A DNA stretch of 64,000 nt from Janthinobacterium fluminis (GCF_028595325.1 NZ_JAQQXR010000001.1:496001-560000), one strand, 5' to 3'; counted from the stretch's first letter, positions 51,462 through 62,096 are shown. Notes: a model not told the origin generated them from the letters alone. Translations and numbers: made by a program.

Positions 51462-52092
51462 GGCGATCCGCCTGCTGATCGTCGACGACCATACGGTGGC
51501 GCGCCACGGCGTGCGGCTGATGCTCAGCGGCGCCGACGACATCGAGGTGGGCGGCGAGGCGGAAAGCGGCGCCGAGGCGCTGCAATTGCTGCAGCGCCAG
51601 CGTTTCGACGTGGCGCTGCTGGATGTCGGCCTGCCGGACAGGAACGGCCTGGACTTGCTGAAAGTGGTGAGGGAACAACAGCCGGCGCTGGCCGTGCTGA
51701 TGGTCAGCATGTATGCCGAGGATATTTACGCGGTGCGCGCGCTCAAGCACGGCGCCGCCGGCTATCTGACCAAGAACTGCAGCCCGGCCACACTGGTGGC
51801 GGCCGTGCGCAAGGCCGCCGCCGGCGGCAAGTACGTCAGCCCGGCGCTGCTGCAAAAGCTCGCCGGCATGCTGGGCCAGCCGGCCGCCGGCACGCACGAC
51901 AGGCTGAGCGACCGCGAACTGGATATTTTCAAGATGATCGCCGCCGGCGACAGCCTGGTGCTGATCGCCGCCGCGCTGCACCTGAGCCCCAGCACCGTCA
52001 CCACCTACCGCGCGCGCATCCTCGACAAGATGGCCATGAAGAGCAACGCCGAGCTGACCCGCTACGCCGTGGAGCACGGCCTGCTGTGCTGA
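51454..52092 (+). CDS. NarL/LuxR family response regulator
   Basis: The product has 212 residues. The receiver domain has acidic D11-D12, the phosphorylation site D57 in ALLDVGLPD and the lysine of YLTKN. The C-terminal LuxR-type helix-turn-helix reads LSDRELDIFKMIAAGDSLVL followed by LSPSTVTTYRARI. It overlaps the kinase gene by 8 bp and is its obvious partner. Target genes are not evident; the chemosensory operon begins downstream after a 264-bp gap holding a hairpin. Confidence 0.9.
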   Translation: MHKAIRLLIVDDHTVARHGVRLMLSGADDIEVGGEAESGAEALQLLQRQRFDVALLDVGLPDRNGLDLLKVVREQQPALAVLMVSMYAEDIYAVRALKHGAAGYLTKNCSPATLVAAVRKAAAGGKYVSPALLQKLAGMLGQPAAGTHDRLSDRELDIFKMIAAGDSLVLIAAALHLSPSTVTTYRARILDKMAMKSNAELTRYAVEHGLLC

Positions 52093-52134
52093 CGGCGCGC
52101 CCCTGTCGGGTTTCCACTACAGCGGCACCCGGCG

Positions 52135-52159
52135 AAGCGCCGACAGCAAATCGGCGCTT
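52135..52159. terminator. Hairpin after the NarL-type regulator
   Basis: AAGCGCCGA (52135-52143), a 7-nt loop and TCGGCGCTT (52151-52159) form a perfect 9-bp stem 42 bp past the regulator stop. Only a short T run follows, so it is a weak terminator candidate. Confidence 0.4.
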
Positions 52160-52356
52160 TCGACGATAGGCAGCACTTTTCCTTACTGCAATACTTGATT
52201 CAAGCCGCCCCGTGGCGGCCCCGCCGCGCGGCGCCGCGGCGCACCGCCGCACTGGAGTGGACATGTCAGCTCGGACAAACAACCATGGCGCCGCGCGGCC
52301 ACTGCGGCGCGCCAGTTTCGCCGGCCGTGCGGCGCCGGCCGCGGCGGGCCAGCGCC

Positions 52357-54438
52357 ATGTCTGAGCCGACGCCCGGCCGCGCCGCCATCGCGCCGCAGAT
52401 CCTGCGCATGATGGAGGATAGCGCCGCCGAGCTGTACGAGGAGGCGCCCTGCGGCTACCTGTGCGCCTCGGCCGGCGGGGTGATCGGCAAGCTCAATGGC
52501 ACGCTGCTGCAATGGCTGGGCTACCGCCGCGACGAGCTGGTGCAGCGGCTGCGCTTCCAGGACTTGCTGGAGCCGGGCGCGCGGAATGTCTTCGACACGC
52601 ATGTCCTGCCGATGCTGCTGGTCCAGGGCTGCGTCAAGGAGGCCGCGCTGGACTTGCGCGGCAAGGGCGGCAACAAGGTGCCGGTGCTGGCGAACCTGGC
52701 GCTCAAGCGCGACGCCGAGGGCCGGCCCGTGCTGATCCGCGTCTCGATGGTCAACGCCGGCGAGCGCCGCCGCTACGAGCGCGAACTGCTGCACGCCAAG
52801 CGCGTCGCCGAGCGGGCCGCCGCGACGCTGGAGCGGCGCGTGGGCGAGCGCACCAGCGAGCTGGCCGACGCGCTGGCGCGGGCCGAGGCGGCGGCCGACG
52901 CGAAAAGCGCCTTCCTCTCGAATATGAGCCATGAAATCCGCACGCCGCTGAACTGCATCCTGGGCATGGCCTATCTGGGGCTGGACGGCCAGCCGGAGCC
53001 GCGCCAGCATGGCTATCTGAGCAATATCGAACGCGCCGGCAAGCATGTGCTGCGCATCGTCAGCGACATCCTCGACGTCTCGAACATGGACGCCGGCAAG
53101 CTGCGCATCGACAGCCAGCCGCTCGACGTGGCCGACGTGGTGCGCCGCACCGTCGCCGATTTCCAGCCGCTGGCGGCGAAAAAGCGCCTGCGGCTGGAGT
53201 TGCACTGCGACCCGCGCCTGCCCGCCAGCGTGCTGGGCGACGCCGTGCGGCTCTCGCAAATCCTCGGCAATTACCTGGGCAACGCCGTCAAGTTCACCGA
53301 CGCCGGCGGCGTCGCCGTGCGCGCCGAGCTGGCTGGCGACGGGCCGGCCAGCGTGCGCGTGCGCGTGTCGGTGCGCGACACCGGCATCGGCATCGGCGCG
53401 GCCGAGCAGCGGCGCCTGTTCCAGGTTTTCCAGCAGGGCGACATGTCGAGTTCGCGCAAATACGGCGGCACCGGCCTCGGCCTGGCCATTTGCAGCCAGC
53501 TGGCGCAGATGATGGACGGCGCCGTCGGCGTCGACAGCGCGCTCGACGACGGCAGCCTGTTCTGGTTCGAGGTCAGCCTGCGGCGCGCCGGCGCCGCCGC
53601 GGCCGAGGGCGCGGCGGCGGCGGCGCCGGCGCCGGGCAAGCGCGAGCGCATGGCGCGGGCCAAGGCGCTGCTGCGCGGCGCGCGCCTGCTGCTGGCCGAG
53701 GACAATCCGCTGAACCAGGAGCTGGCGCGGCTGCTGGTGGAAAAGACCGGCGCCGCGCTGACGGTGGTCGCCGACGGCCGCGCCGCGCTCGCCGCGCTGG
53801 CGCGCCAGGACTACGACTGCGTGTTGATGGACGTGCAGATGCCGCTGATGGACGGCTGCGAGGCGACGCGGCGCATCCGCGCCGACGCGGCGCTGGCGGC
53901 GCTGCCGGTGATCGCGATCACGGCGAACGCCTTCAACAGCGACCGCGAACGCTGCCTGGCGGCCGGCATGAACGACTTCCTGGTCAAGCCGATCGACCCG
54001 GAACTGTTTTACGCCACGCTGGCGCGCTGGGTGGCCGGCGCCGACTTGCCGCCGGCCGCCGCGGAAACGGCGGCGGAGCCGGCCAAGCCGGGCGAACTGG
54101 TGTGCCTGAGCGTGCTGGCGGCGCTGGTCGACAACGACCCCGAGACGATGGCGCGGCTGATCCATATTTTCCTCGACAACGCCGCCGCCACCGTGGCCGA
54201 GATGGAGGCGGCGCTGCTGGAGGGCCGCGCGGCGGCGCTGGCGCCGCTGGGGCACCGCCTGAAGTCCTCGGCGCGGGCCATCGGCGCGCTGCGTTTCGCC
54301 GACCTGTGCGCGGCCATCGAAACGGCCGATGCCGGCCGCGCCGGCGCCCTCGTCGCCGAACTGGGGCCGATGCTGGCGCTGGTGGCGGCGCAGATCGGCG
54401 CGCCGCTGCCGCAGAACGTTTCCGGCGCCGAGGCGTGA
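52357..54438 (+). CDS. PAS hybrid histidine kinase with receiver and Hpt domains
   Basis: The product has 693 residues and is cytoplasmic. A PAS domain covers about 28-140 (APCGYLCASAGGVIGKLNGT). A helical linker leads to the kinase core with H192 in MSHEIRTP. The ATPase domain follows (GTGLGLAICSQLAQMM), then a receiver with D492 in [11 protein letters not shown], and a C-terminal Hpt with H633 in GHRLKSSARAIGAL. I place the start at the ATG 52357 because the PAS region begins soon after and upstream codons are arginine-rich nonsense; no strong ribosome-binding site helps. It heads the chemosensory operon and may feed phosphate to its single-domain receivers. Confidence 0.88.
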   Translation: MSEPTPGRAAIAPQILRMMEDSAAELYEEAPCGYLCASAGGVIGKLNGTLLQWLGYRRDELVQRLRFQDLLEPGARNVFDTHVLPMLLVQGCVKEAALDLRGKGGNKVPVLANLALKRDAEGRPVLIRVSMVNAGERRRYERELLHAKRVAERAAATLERRVGERTSELADALARAEAAADAKSAFLSNMSHEIRTPLNCILGMAYLGLDGQPEPRQHGYLSNIERAGKHVLRIVSDILDVSNMDAGKLRIDSQPLDVADVVRRTVADFQPLAAKKRLRLELHCDPRLPASVLGDAVRLSQILGNYLGNAVKFTDAGGVAVRAELAGDGPASVRVRVSVRDTGIGIGAAEQRRLFQVFQQGDMSSSRKYGGTGLGLAICSQLAQMMDGAVGVDSALDDGSLFWFEVSLRRAGAAAAEGAAAAAPAPGKRERMARAKALLRGARLLLAEDNPLNQELARLLVEKTGAALTVVADGRAALAALARQDYDCVLMDVQMPLMDGCEATRRIRADAALAALPVIAITANAFNSDRERCLAAGMNDFLVKPIDPELFYATLARWVAGADLPPAAAETAAEPAKPGELVCLSVLAALVDNDPETMARLIHIFLDNAAATVAEMEAALLEGRAAALAPLGHRLKSSARAIGALRFADLCAAIETADAGRAGALVAELGPMLALVAAQIGAPLPQNVSGAEA

Positions 54439-54496
54439 CGATGCCGCGCGCCCCGTTTTCCCCATTGTTTTCTCCACTCTGACAGGCGGCCCGCAT

Positions 54497-54931
54497 ATGA
54501 CCTCGCTCACTTCCACGCCATCGGCCCTGTCGGCCTTGCATGTCCTGCTGGTCGACGACGACAGTTTCATGCTCGAACTGCTGGTGACGATGCTGCGCAA
54601 GATAGGCGTCAGCCGCATCGTCCAGGCCAGCGACGGCCAGCGCGCGCTGGCCGCGTTCGAGCCGGGCCGGGCGCGGCCCGATCTGATCATCTGCGACATC
54701 CATATGCCGGGCAAGGATGGCTTCCAGGTCATGGAGGAAATCGGCGCCAGGGGTTACCGGGGCGGCGTCGTGCTGTTGTCCGGCATGACCAGCCGGGTCT
54801 TGAACTCGGCCGCGCTGATGGGCCGCTTCCACCACTTGAATGTGCTGGGCGTGCTGCAAAAACCCGTCTCCAGGGAGGCGCTGGCCGATCTGCTGGCGCG
54901 CGCGCTGGCGTCGCAGGAGCACCAGCCATGA
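54497..54931 (+). CDS. Single-domain response regulator
   Basis: The product has 144 residues and is one receiver domain: acidic pocket D20-D22 (LLVDDDSFM), phosphorylation site D67 in IICDIHMPG, and the conserved lysine in VLQKPVS. There is no output domain, so it acts by protein contact or as a phosphate relay. It follows the hybrid kinase by 58 bp and overlaps the next MCP gene by 4 bp. It may be the kinase's relay target. Confidence 0.88.
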   Translation: MTSLTSTPSALSALHVLLVDDDSFMLELLVTMLRKIGVSRIVQASDGQRALAAFEPGRARPDLIICDIHMPGKDGFQVMEEIGARGYRGGVVLLSGMTSRVLNSAALMGRFHHLNVLGVLQKPVSREALADLLARALASQEHQP

Positions 54932-56070
54932 CGCGCGCCGCCGCCATTGCCGCCCTGCTGGCGGGCGGGCGCGCGCGGCGCTGGCTGCCGGCCGCCGCCG
55001 CGGCCGCCTGCGCGGCGCTGCCGCTGTGGCAGCACGCCGGCCCGCTGCAATGGCTGGCGCTGGCCGGCGTCGCCGTGGTGGCGGCGGTGATGGCGGCGGG
55101 CGCGGACCGCACCGATGCCGAAGCGCCCGGCGCGGCGGCCGCCGTGGCGGCGGCGCCGCCGGGCGCCGGCGCCGATGCGCTGCTGGACCAGGTGCTGCCG
55201 GTGTGGCAGCGCCACGTCGATTCCGTGCGCGAACAGTCGGAGACGGCCATCGGCCAGTTGCTGTCGGGGTTTTCCTCGCTGCTGACGCAATTCGACGCGG
55301 CCGGTTTCAACAGCGTCGGCGCCGGCGCCGACACGCAAACCACCATGAGCCTGCTGACGCTGTGCCAGCGCGAGCTGGGGCCGGTGATCGCCTGCCTGGA
55401 AGGCGTCATCAACAGCAAGGCCGGCCTGCTCGACCAGGTGCGCTCGCTGGCGGCCTCGGTGGCGGAGTTGAAGCGCATGGCCGACGAGGTCGGGCAGATC
55501 GCCGCGCAGACCAATCTGCTGGCGATCAACGCCTCGATCGAGGCGGCGCGGGCCGGCGACGCCGGGCGCGGCTTCGCCGTCATCGCCGCCGAGGTGCGCC
55601 GGCTGTCGCTGTCGTCGGCCGACATCGGCAAGCGCATCAACGTGCGCATGGACCAGGTGTCCGGGACGATGGCGGCGACGCTGTCGGCGGCGGCGCGGGC
55701 CGACGTCGCCGACCGCGACGCCATCGGCGCGTCCAGCCAGGTGATGGAGGACGTGCTGGGCCACGTCGGCGAGCTGGCCGAGTCGTCCGAGGCGATGCGC
55801 GCGCGCGGCGGCGTGATCCGCCAGGACGTCGCCGGCCTGCTGGTGGCGCTGCAGTTCCAGGACCGCATCCGCCAGATACTGGAGGTGGTGGCGGCCGACA
55901 TCGAGCGCATGCGCCAGAGCCTGGCCGGGCCGGAGCGGCTGCCCGACGCGCACGCCTGGCTGGCCGACCTGGGGCGCCACTACACGATGGAGGACGAGCG
56001 CGCCAGCCACGGCAAGCCGGGCGCGCCGGCGGCGGCCGCGGCGGCGCAGGACGAGGTGACCTTTTTTTGA
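54928..56070 (+). CDS. Methyl-accepting chemotaxis protein without ligand domain
   Basis: The product has 380 residues. Two hydrophobic segments (about 18-35 and 42-58) form a tight membrane hairpin with almost no periplasmic loop, so there is no external ligand-binding domain and no HAMP. The cytoplasmic part contains the MCP hairpin tip ([37 protein letters not shown]). The C-terminus is DEVTFF. It probably senses membrane or cytoplasmic state. Its start overlaps the preceding receiver gene by 4 bp. Confidence 0.85.
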   Translation: MTRAAAIAALLAGGRARRWLPAAAAAACAALPLWQHAGPLQWLALAGVAVVAAVMAAGADRTDAEAPGAAAAVAAAPPGAGADALLDQVLPVWQRHVDSVREQSETAIGQLLSGFSSLLTQFDAAGFNSVGAGADTQTTMSLLTLCQRELGPVIACLEGVINSKAGLLDQVRSLAASVAELKRMADEVGQIAAQTNLLAINASIEAARAGDAGRGFAVIAAEVRRLSLSSADIGKRINVRMDQVSGTMAATLSAAARADVADRDAIGASSQVMEDVLGHVGELAESSEAMRARGGVIRQDVAGLLVALQFQDRIRQILEVVAADIERMRQSLAGPERLPDAHAWLADLGRHYTMEDERASHGKPGAPAAAAAAQDEVTFF

Positions 56071-56124
56071 GGCGGCGCGCGGCGCCCATTCCACTATCCG
56101 GCAGTTCCACCAGGCGAGGCACAG

Positions 56125-56493
56125 ATGGCTAAAACAATTTTGATCGTCGACGATTCCGCCTCGGTGCGGCAGGTGGTCGGCATTACCCTGCGCGGCGCCG
56201 GCTACGACGTCATCGAGGGCCGCGACGGCCTCGACGCGCTGGCGAAGATGCAGGGCCAGAAGATCCACCTGATCGTCAGCGACGTCAACATGCCGAACAT
56301 GGACGGCATCAGCTTCGTCAAGGGCGTCAAGGCGCTGCCGAATTACCGCTTCACGCCGATCATCATGTTGACCACGGAGTCGGCCGAGGACAAAAAGCGC
56401 GAGGGCCAGGCGGCCGGCGCGAAAGCCTGGGTGGTCAAGCCGTTCAAGCCGGAAGTGCTGCTGAACGCCGTGCAAAAACTGATTTTGCCCTGA
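56125..56493 (+). CDS. CheY-like chemotaxis response regulator
   Basis: The product has 122 residues and is a stand-alone receiver of CheY type, with acidic D9-D10, phosphorylation site D53 in IVSDVNMPNMD, a conserved threonine in MLTTESAED, and K in WVVKPF. It is the likely output of the CheA in this cluster, acting on a motor or other effector. The gene lies 54 bp after the MCP and 13 bp before the STAS gene. Confidence 0.9.
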   Translation: MAKTILIVDDSASVRQVVGITLRGAGYDVIEGRDGLDALAKMQGQKIHLIVSDVNMPNMDGISFVKGVKALPNYRFTPIIMLTTESAEDKKREGQAAGAKAWVVKPFKPEVLLNAVQKLILP

Positions 56494-56506
56494 ACCGGAG
56501 TGGACG

Positions 56507-56833
56507 ATGAGCGAGATTGCGACGGACGCCGCGCGGGTGTTGGCGATGGCGCCGGAAATGACGATTTACCAGGCCGCCGAGATCCGCCAGGCGCTGCTCG
56601 ACGCGCTGGCGGCGGGCGGGCCGGTGGCGGTGGACTTGTCGGCCGTGGCCGAACTCGACTGCAGCGGCGTCCAGCTGATGCTGGCGGCGCAGCGCCAGGC
56701 CGGCGCCGACGGCGTTGCGCTGTCCTGGCACGGCCACAGCCCGGCCGTGCTGGAGGCGCTGGCGCTGCTGGAACTGGGCGCGCGCTTCGGCGTGGCCGGC
56801 GGGCCGGACGGAGGAGGGCGCGATGACGCTTGA
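56507..56833 (+). CDS. STAS domain protein
   Basis: The product has 108 residues and one STAS domain. The central segment VAVDLSAVAELDCSGVQLML contains the serine corresponding to the phosphorylated site of anti-sigma-factor antagonists. Stand-alone STAS proteins in chemosensory clusters act as phospho-switches or adaptors. It overlaps the cheA start by 11 bp, indicating coupled translation. No partner kinase of SpoIIAB type is visible here. Confidence 0.83.
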   Translation: MSEIATDAARVLAMAPEMTIYQAAEIRQALLDALAAGGPVAVDLSAVAELDCSGVQLMLAAQRQAGADGVALSWHGHSPAVLEALALLELGARFGVAGGPDGGGRDDA

Positions 56834-59051
56834 CGACGCGTTGCAAACCTTCCTGGCCGAGGGCGGCGAGCTGCTGGAGGAGATGGAGGCGGCGCTGCTG
56901 TCGATCGACGCCGGCGGCGACGACGGCGAGGCCGTCAACGCCATCTTCCGCGCCGCCCACACGATCAAGGGTTCGGCCGGCCTGTTCGGCATCGACCATG
57001 TGGTGGCCTTCACCCATGTCGCCGAAAGCGTGCTGGACTCGGTGCGCCTGGGCCGGCTGGCGCTGGACGGCGCGCTGGTGGCGCTGCTGCTGGCCTGCCG
57101 CGACCACATCGGCGCGCTGCTGGCCGGCGTGCAGAGCCGGGGCGTGGCCGACGACCCGGCCCTGAGCGCGCTGGGGGCGCCGCTGGTGGCGCGCCTGCAA
57201 AGCTATCTGGACGAGCAGCCGGCGGCGCCGCCCGCTGCCGCGCCGCCGCAGCCGCAGCCGCCGCAGCCGGAAGAGGGCGCCGACAACTGGCATATCTCGC
57301 TGCGCTTCGGCGCCGAGGTGCTGCGCAACGGCATGGACCCGATGTCCTTCCTGCGCTACCTCGGCACGTTCGGCCGCATCGTCACGCTGCTGACGCTGGA
57401 GCGGGAGCTGCCGCCGCTGGCCGAACTGGACCCCGAGGTCTGCCACCTGGGTTTTGAAATCGCCTTCCGCGGCGCGGCGTCGCGGGCGCAGATCGACGGC
57501 GTGTTCGACTTCGTCCGCGACGACTGCCGCATCCGCATCGTGCCGCCGCGCAGCAAGATCGAGGAATACGTGCGGCTGCTCAGCGAGGAGCCGGAGCGGC
57601 ACCAGATGCTGGGCGAGGTACTGCTGCGCGCCGGCACGCTGACCGAGGCCGAGCTGGCGGCGGTGCTGCGCGAGCAGGCCGCGGCGGCCGCGCCGCAGCC
57701 GATCGGCGCGATGCTGGTCGAGCAGGGCATCGTCGCGCCGCCCGTCGTCGAGGCGGCGCTGGCGCGCCAGAACCAGGTGCGCGAGGCGAAAACGCTGGAA
57801 GGCAGCTCGATCCGCGTCGACGCCGCCAAGCTGGACCACCTGATCAATCTGGTCGGCGAGCTGATCATCACGACGGCCAGCGCCAACCTGATCGCGCGGC
57901 GCGCCCGCCACCCGGAGTTCCAGGAGTGCAGTTCGACGCTGTCGGCGCTGGTCGAGGAGGTGCGCAACAGCGCACTGCAGCTGCGCATGGTGAAGATAGG
58001 CGCCACCTTCGGCCGCTTCCAGCGCGTCGTGCACGATGTCGCGCGCGAGCTGGGCAAGGACATCGGCCTGGTCATCAGCGGCGAGGACACGGAGCTCGAC
58101 AAGACGGTGGTGGAAAAAATCGGCGATCCGCTGACCCATCTGGTGCGCAACGCCATGGACCACGGCATCGAGGCCGTCGACGTGCGCCTGGCGCGCGGCA
58201 AGCCGGCCCAGGGCACGATCGGCCTGCACGCCTACCACGACTCCGGCACCATCGTCATGGAGGTGCGCGACGACGGCGGCGGCCTGAAGCGCGAGCGCAT
58301 TCTCGCCAAGGCCATCGAGCGGGGCCTGGTGGAGGCTGGCCGCAGCCTCGGCGACGACGAGATTTACGGCCTGATTTTCGAGCCGGGCTTTTCCACCGCC
58401 GAGCAGGTCACCAATCTGTCGGGGCGCGGCGTCGGCATGGATGTCGTCAAGCGCAACATCACGGCGCTGCGCGGCAGCGTCGGCGTCGCCAGCGTCGAGG
58501 GCGCCGGCACCACCGTCACGGTGCGCCTGCCGCTGACGCTGGCCATCATCAACGGTTTCCAGGTCGGCGTCGGCAAGTCGGTCTTCGTCGTGCCGCTCGA
58601 CATGGTCGAGGAGTGCGTCGAATTCAGCGCCGTCGCCGGCCACGACTACGCCGACCTGCGCGGCGCGATCCTGCCCTTCATCCGCCTGCGCCAGTTGTTC
58701 GACGTCGGCGGCGCCGCCAGCGCGCGCCAGAGCATCGTCGTCGTCAAGTACGCGGGCCAGCGCGCCGGCATCGTCGTCGACACCCTGCTGGGCGAATCGC
58801 AAACGGTCATCAAGCCGCTGGGGAAGATCTTCCAGCGGCTCGACTGCATCAGCGGATCGAGCATCCTCGGCAGCGGCGAGGTGGCGCTGATCCTCGACGT
58901 GCCGGCGCTGATACGCGCCAGCCACCAGGACGGCGCCCGGGCGGGGCAGGCGGGCGCGGCGGCGGAGCCGGCGGCCGAGGCGGACATGCGGTACATGGGT
59001 GGGGCGGCGAGCGACGCGCTTCGTGGCAACGGCGCACTGGGCGCACATTGA
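56823..59051 (+). CDS. cheA: Chemotaxis histidine kinase CheA with extra helical-repeat insert
   Basis: The product has 742 residues. The N-terminal Hpt domain carries H46 in [17 protein letters not shown]2-like region spans about 155-240. Residues about 262-317 hold two helical repeats, [20 protein letters not shown] and [20 protein letters not shown], resembling the N-terminal domain of type II secretion or MshE ATPases. Dimerisation (from about 329), ATPase ([27 protein letters not shown]) and CheW-like domains follow. It phosphorylates CheY and CheB on receptor input. The start at 56823 overlaps the STAS gene. Confidence 0.92.
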   Translation: MTLDDALQTFLAEGGELLEEMEAALLSIDAGGDDGEAVNAIFRAAHTIKGSAGLFGIDHVVAFTHVAESVLDSVRLGRLALDGALVALLLACRDHIGALLAGVQSRGVADDPALSALGAPLVARLQSYLDEQPAAPPAAAPPQPQPPQPEEGADNWHISLRFGAEVLRNGMDPMSFLRYLGTFGRIVTLLTLERELPPLAELDPEVCHLGFEIAFRGAASRAQIDGVFDFVRDDCRIRIVPPRSKIEEYVRLLSEEPERHQMLGEVLLRAGTLTEAELAAVLREQAAAAAPQPIGAMLVEQGIVAPPVVEAALARQNQVREAKTLEGSSIRVDAAKLDHLINLVGELIITTASANLIARRARHPEFQECSSTLSALVEEVRNSALQLRMVKIGATFGRFQRVVHDVARELGKDIGLVISGEDTELDKTVVEKIGDPLTHLVRNAMDHGIEAVDVRLARGKPAQGTIGLHAYHDSGTIVMEVRDDGGGLKRERILAKAIERGLVEAGRSLGDDEIYGLIFEPGFSTAEQVTNLSGRGVGMDVVKRNITALRGSVGVASVEGAGTTVTVRLPLTLAIINGFQVGVGKSVFVVPLDMVEECVEFSAVAGHDYADLRGAILPFIRLRQLFDVGGAASARQSIVVVKYAGQRAGIVVDTLLGESQTVIKPLGKIFQRLDCISGSSILGSGEVALILDVPALIRASHQDGARAGQAGAAAEPAAEADMRYMGGAASDALRGNGALGAH

Positions 59052-59061
59052 GGAGATGGAC

Positions 59062-60723
59062 ATGAAATTCGGTAACTTGAAAATCGGCGTGCGGCTGGCG
59101 GCGGGATTCGGCCTGATGCTGCTGCTGTTGGCGGGCAGTATCGGGCTGGCCTTGAGCCGCATGGGGCAGATGCAGGCCAACCTCGACGACATCGTCAATG
59201 TCAACAACGTCGAAATGGGCCATGTGCTGGCGATGCGCATGAGCGTGATGGACCGCATGGTCGCGGTGCGCAATGTCGCCCTGCTCAACGAGGCGGCGGA
59301 CATCGAGGTCGAAGTCGAGCGCGTCAAGAAGCAGGCCGCCAAATACGCCGACGAGGAGGAAAAGCTGAGCAAGATGTTCGGCGCCCAGGCCGACACCACG
59401 GCCGAGGAGAAAGCCTTCCTGCCGCGCCTGAAGGAACTCGATGCCGCCACGCAGCCCCTGATCGCCAAGGCGATGGCGCTGGGCCAGGCCAACAAGGCCG
59501 ACGAGGCGACCCGCGTGCTGATCAAGGAGGTGCGGCCGAACCAGCAGAAGTGGTTGCACGAACTGGGCGCCCTGATCGAGCTGGAGGGCAAGCTCAATGA
59601 GCAGGCGGCCCAGCACGCCACCGCCAGTTACCACGAGGCGCGCACGCAGTTGATCGGCCTGGGCATAGGCGCGGCCGTGGCCGGGCTGCTGTTCGCCTAT
59701 CTGGTGACGCGCTCGATCACCGTGCCGATCACGGCGGCGGTGGCGCTGGCGCAGACCGTGGCCGGCGGCGACCTGACCAGCCAGATCGAGGTCGGCGGCA
59801 AGGATGAAACGGGCCAGTTGCTGCTGGCGATGAAGAATATGAACGAGGCGCTGGTGCGCATCGTCACCGAGGCCAACAGCGCCGCCGAGGCGGTCGCCAG
59901 CGCCTCCGAGCAGGTCAGCGCGACGGCCCAGTCGCTGTCGCAGTCGGCCAGCGAGCAGGCCGCCGGCGTCGAGCAGACCAGCGCCTCGATCGAGCAGATG
60001 ACGGCGTCGATCGCGCAAAACACGGAAAACGCCAAGGTCACCGACGGCATGGCGTCGAAGTCGGCCGAGGGCGCCGTCGAGGGCGGCGAGGCGGTCAAGG
60101 CGACGGTCGGGGCGATGAACCAGATCGCGCAAAAGATCGGCATCATCGACGACATCGCCTACCAGACCAATCTGCTGGCGCTGAACGCGGCCATCGAGGC
60201 GGCCCGCGCCGGCGAGCATGGCAAGGGCTTCGCCGTGGTCGCCGCCGAGGTGCGCAAGCTGGCCGAGCGCAGCCAGGTGGCGGCCCAGGAAATCAGCTCG
60301 GTGGCCGGCAGCAGCGTGCAACTGGCCGAGCGGGCCGGCAAGCTGCTCGACGAGATGGTGCCGAACATTAAGAAGACCTCCGACCTGGTGCAGGAGATCA
60401 CCGCCGCGTCCGAGGAGCAGTCGACCGGCGTCGGCCAGATCAATTCGGCCATCGGCCAGCTGAGCACGACGACCCAGCAGAACGCCTCCAGCTCGGAGGA
60501 GCTGGCGGCGACGGCCGAGGAACTGAGCGGCCAGGCCGAGCAGCTGCAGCAGACGATGGCCTTCTTCCGCCTGGCCAAGGACGCGGCCGCGCGCAGCCAG
60601 CCGGTGCGCAAGATGGCCGGGGCGAAGCGGGCGCCGGCCCGCGCCAGCGTGGCGCGCTTCTCCAGCGCCAATCTGGCGGTGGCCAACGGCGCCCCTGACG
60701 AAGCCGACTTCACCAAATTCTGA
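59062..60723 (+). CDS. Methyl-accepting chemotaxis protein with 4HB periplasmic domain
   Basis: The product has 551-553 residues depending on start: first membrane helix near 13-32 ([20 protein letters not shown]), a periplasmic four-helix-bundle domain, and a second helix near 198-212. HAMP and the methylated signalling domain follow ([37 protein letters not shown]). No CheR-docking pentapeptide is present at the C-terminus (DEADFTKF). The start ATG at 59062 sits 6 bases after GAGGAG; the ATG at 59056 would be too close. It couples to the CheA and CheW of this operon. Confidence 0.92.
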   Translation: MKFGNLKIGVRLAAGFGLMLLLLAGSIGLALSRMGQMQANLDDIVNVNNVEMGHVLAMRMSVMDRMVAVRNVALLNEAADIEVEVERVKKQAAKYADEEEKLSKMFGAQADTTAEEKAFLPRLKELDAATQPLIAKAMALGQANKADEATRVLIKEVRPNQQKWLHELGALIELEGKLNEQAAQHATASYHEARTQLIGLGIGAAVAGLLFAYLVTRSITVPITAAVALAQTVAGGDLTSQIEVGGKDETGQLLLAMKNMNEALVRIVTEANSAAEAVASASEQVSATAQSLSQSASEQAAGVEQTSASIEQMTASIAQNTENAKVTDGMASKSAEGAVEGGEAVKATVGAMNQIAQKIGIIDDIAYQTNLLALNAAIEAARAGEHGKGFAVVAAEVRKLAERSQVAAQEISSVAGSSVQLAERAGKLLDEMVPNIKKTSDLVQEITAASEEQSTGVGQINSAIGQLSTTTQQNASSSEELAATAEELSGQAEQLQQTMAFFRLAKDAAARSQPVRKMAGAKRAPARASVARFSSANLAVANGAPDEADFTKF

Positions 60724-60732
60724 GGGGCGCCC

Positions 60733-61263
60733 ATGAGCCAGACCGTCGAGCCGGGGTGTCCGCCCGCGGCGCCGCAGGATGGCGGCGCCGCGGCGCCGAC
60801 CCAGTACCTGACCTTCACGCTGGGCGGCGAGATGTTCGCCATCGGCATACTGTGCGTGAAGGAGATCATCGAGTACGGCAACCTGACCGACGTGCCGATG
60901 ATGTCGGAGTGCATACGCGGCGTCATCAACCTGCGCGGCTCCGTCGTCACGGTGATGGACCTGTCGGTGCGCTTCGGGCGGCCGTCGACGCCGGTGACCA
61001 AGCGCACCTGCAACATCATCGTCGAGATCGAGGACGGCGGCGAGCGCCAGGTGATCGGCGTCGTCGTCGACGCCGTCAACGCGGTGCTGGACATCGCCGG
61101 CGCCGACATCGAGCCGCCGCCGGCCTTTGGCGCGCGCATCCGCAACGAGTTCATCGCCGGCATGGGCAAGATCAACGGCAAGTTCGTCATCCTGCTCGAC
61201 ATCGGCCAGGTGTTCGCCGGCTGCGACACCGAGCCGCTCGCCGAAGCGGCCGTGGCGGCCTGA
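60733..61263 (+). CDS. cheW: Chemotaxis coupling protein CheW
   Basis: The product has 176 residues with the CheW fold: YLTFTLGGEMFAIGILCVKE, IRGVINLRGSVVTVMDLSVR, and GVVVDAVNAVLDIAGADIEP. It links receptors to CheA in the array. It follows the 4HB receptor by 9 bp and precedes cheR by 19 bp in the same direction. The N-terminus is extended by about 20 residues compared with the minimal CheW, with proline- and alanine-rich sequence. Confidence 0.93.
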   Translation: MSQTVEPGCPPAAPQDGGAAAPTQYLTFTLGGEMFAIGILCVKEIIEYGNLTDVPMMSECIRGVINLRGSVVTVMDLSVRFGRPSTPVTKRTCNIIVEIEDGGERQVIGVVVDAVNAVLDIAGADIEPPPAFGARIRNEFIAGMGKINGKFVILLDIGQVFAGCDTEPLAEAAVAA

Positions 61264-61282
61264 GCCGGACCGGGCGGACGGC

Positions 61283-62092
61283 ATGCTGCGGGCGACCATC
61301 AGCGACGCGGAATTCGTCCAGTTCCAGCGCTTCATCTTCGACGCCGCTGGCATCACGCTGTCGGCGGCGAAGAAGGCGCTGGTCGGCGGGCGCCTGGCCA
61401 GGCGCCTGGACAGTTGCGGCGTGGATAACTACGGCGACTACTTCCGCCTGCTGCAAAGCGGCGCCGCCGGCCCCGAGGTGCAGACGGCGATCGACCTGCT
61501 GACCACCAACGAGACGTATTTTTTCCGCGAACCCAAGCATTTCACACTGCTGCGCGAACGCGCGCTGGCCGCGCGCGGGCGCGGCCAGCCCTTCCGCGTC
61601 TGGAGCGCCGCCTGTTCCAGCGGCGAGGAGTGCTACAGCATCGCGATGGTGCTGGCCGACTGCCTGCACCACGGCGCGCCTTGGGAGGTGCTGGGCTCCG
61701 ACATCAGCACGCGGGTGCTGCAAAAGGCGCGCTACGGCCATTACCCGATGGAGCGGGCGCGCCATGTGCCGCGCGCCTATCTGGAGCGCTTCTGCCTGAA
61801 GGGCGTCGAGCACCAGCACGGCACGCTGCTGGTCGAGCGCGCGCTGCGCAAGCGCGTGCGCTTCGAGCAGATCAACCTGAACGCGGCCCTGCCCGAGCTG
61901 GGCCGCTTTGACATGGTCTTCCTGCGCAATGTCATGATCTACTTCAGCGGCGACACCAAGCGCGCCGTGGTCGAGCGCATCAGCGCCACCTTGAAACCGG
62001 ACGGCTGCCTGTGCATCGGCCACTCGGAAACCCTGAACGAAGTCAGCGACGCCGTGCTGCCGCTGGCGCCGTCCGTCTACCGCAGGCGCTGA
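61283..62092 (+). CDS. cheR: Chemotaxis protein methyltransferase CheR
   Basis: The product has 269 residues. The N-terminal helical domain is followed by the SAM-dependent methyltransferase domain with TTNETYFFREPKHF, WSAACSSGEECYSIAMVLAD and VFLRNVMIYFSGDTKRAV. It methylates glutamates of MCPs, adapting receptor sensitivity together with CheB. The start at 61283 is the first ATG matching the family N-terminus; upstream codons belong to the cheW region. It is 4 bp before cheD, so the adaptation enzymes are coupled. Confidence 0.93.
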   Translation: MLRATISDAEFVQFQRFIFDAAGITLSAAKKALVGGRLARRLDSCGVDNYGDYFRLLQSGAAGPEVQTAIDLLTTNETYFFREPKHFTLLRERALAARGRGQPFRVWSAACSSGEECYSIAMVLADCLHHGAPWEVLGSDISTRVLQKARYGHYPMERARHVPRAYLERFCLKGVEHQHGTLLVERALRKRVRFEQINLNAALPELGRFDMVFLRNVMIYFSGDTKRAVVERISATLKPDGCLCIGHSETLNEVSDAVLPLAPSVYRRR

Positions 62093-62096
62093 GCAG

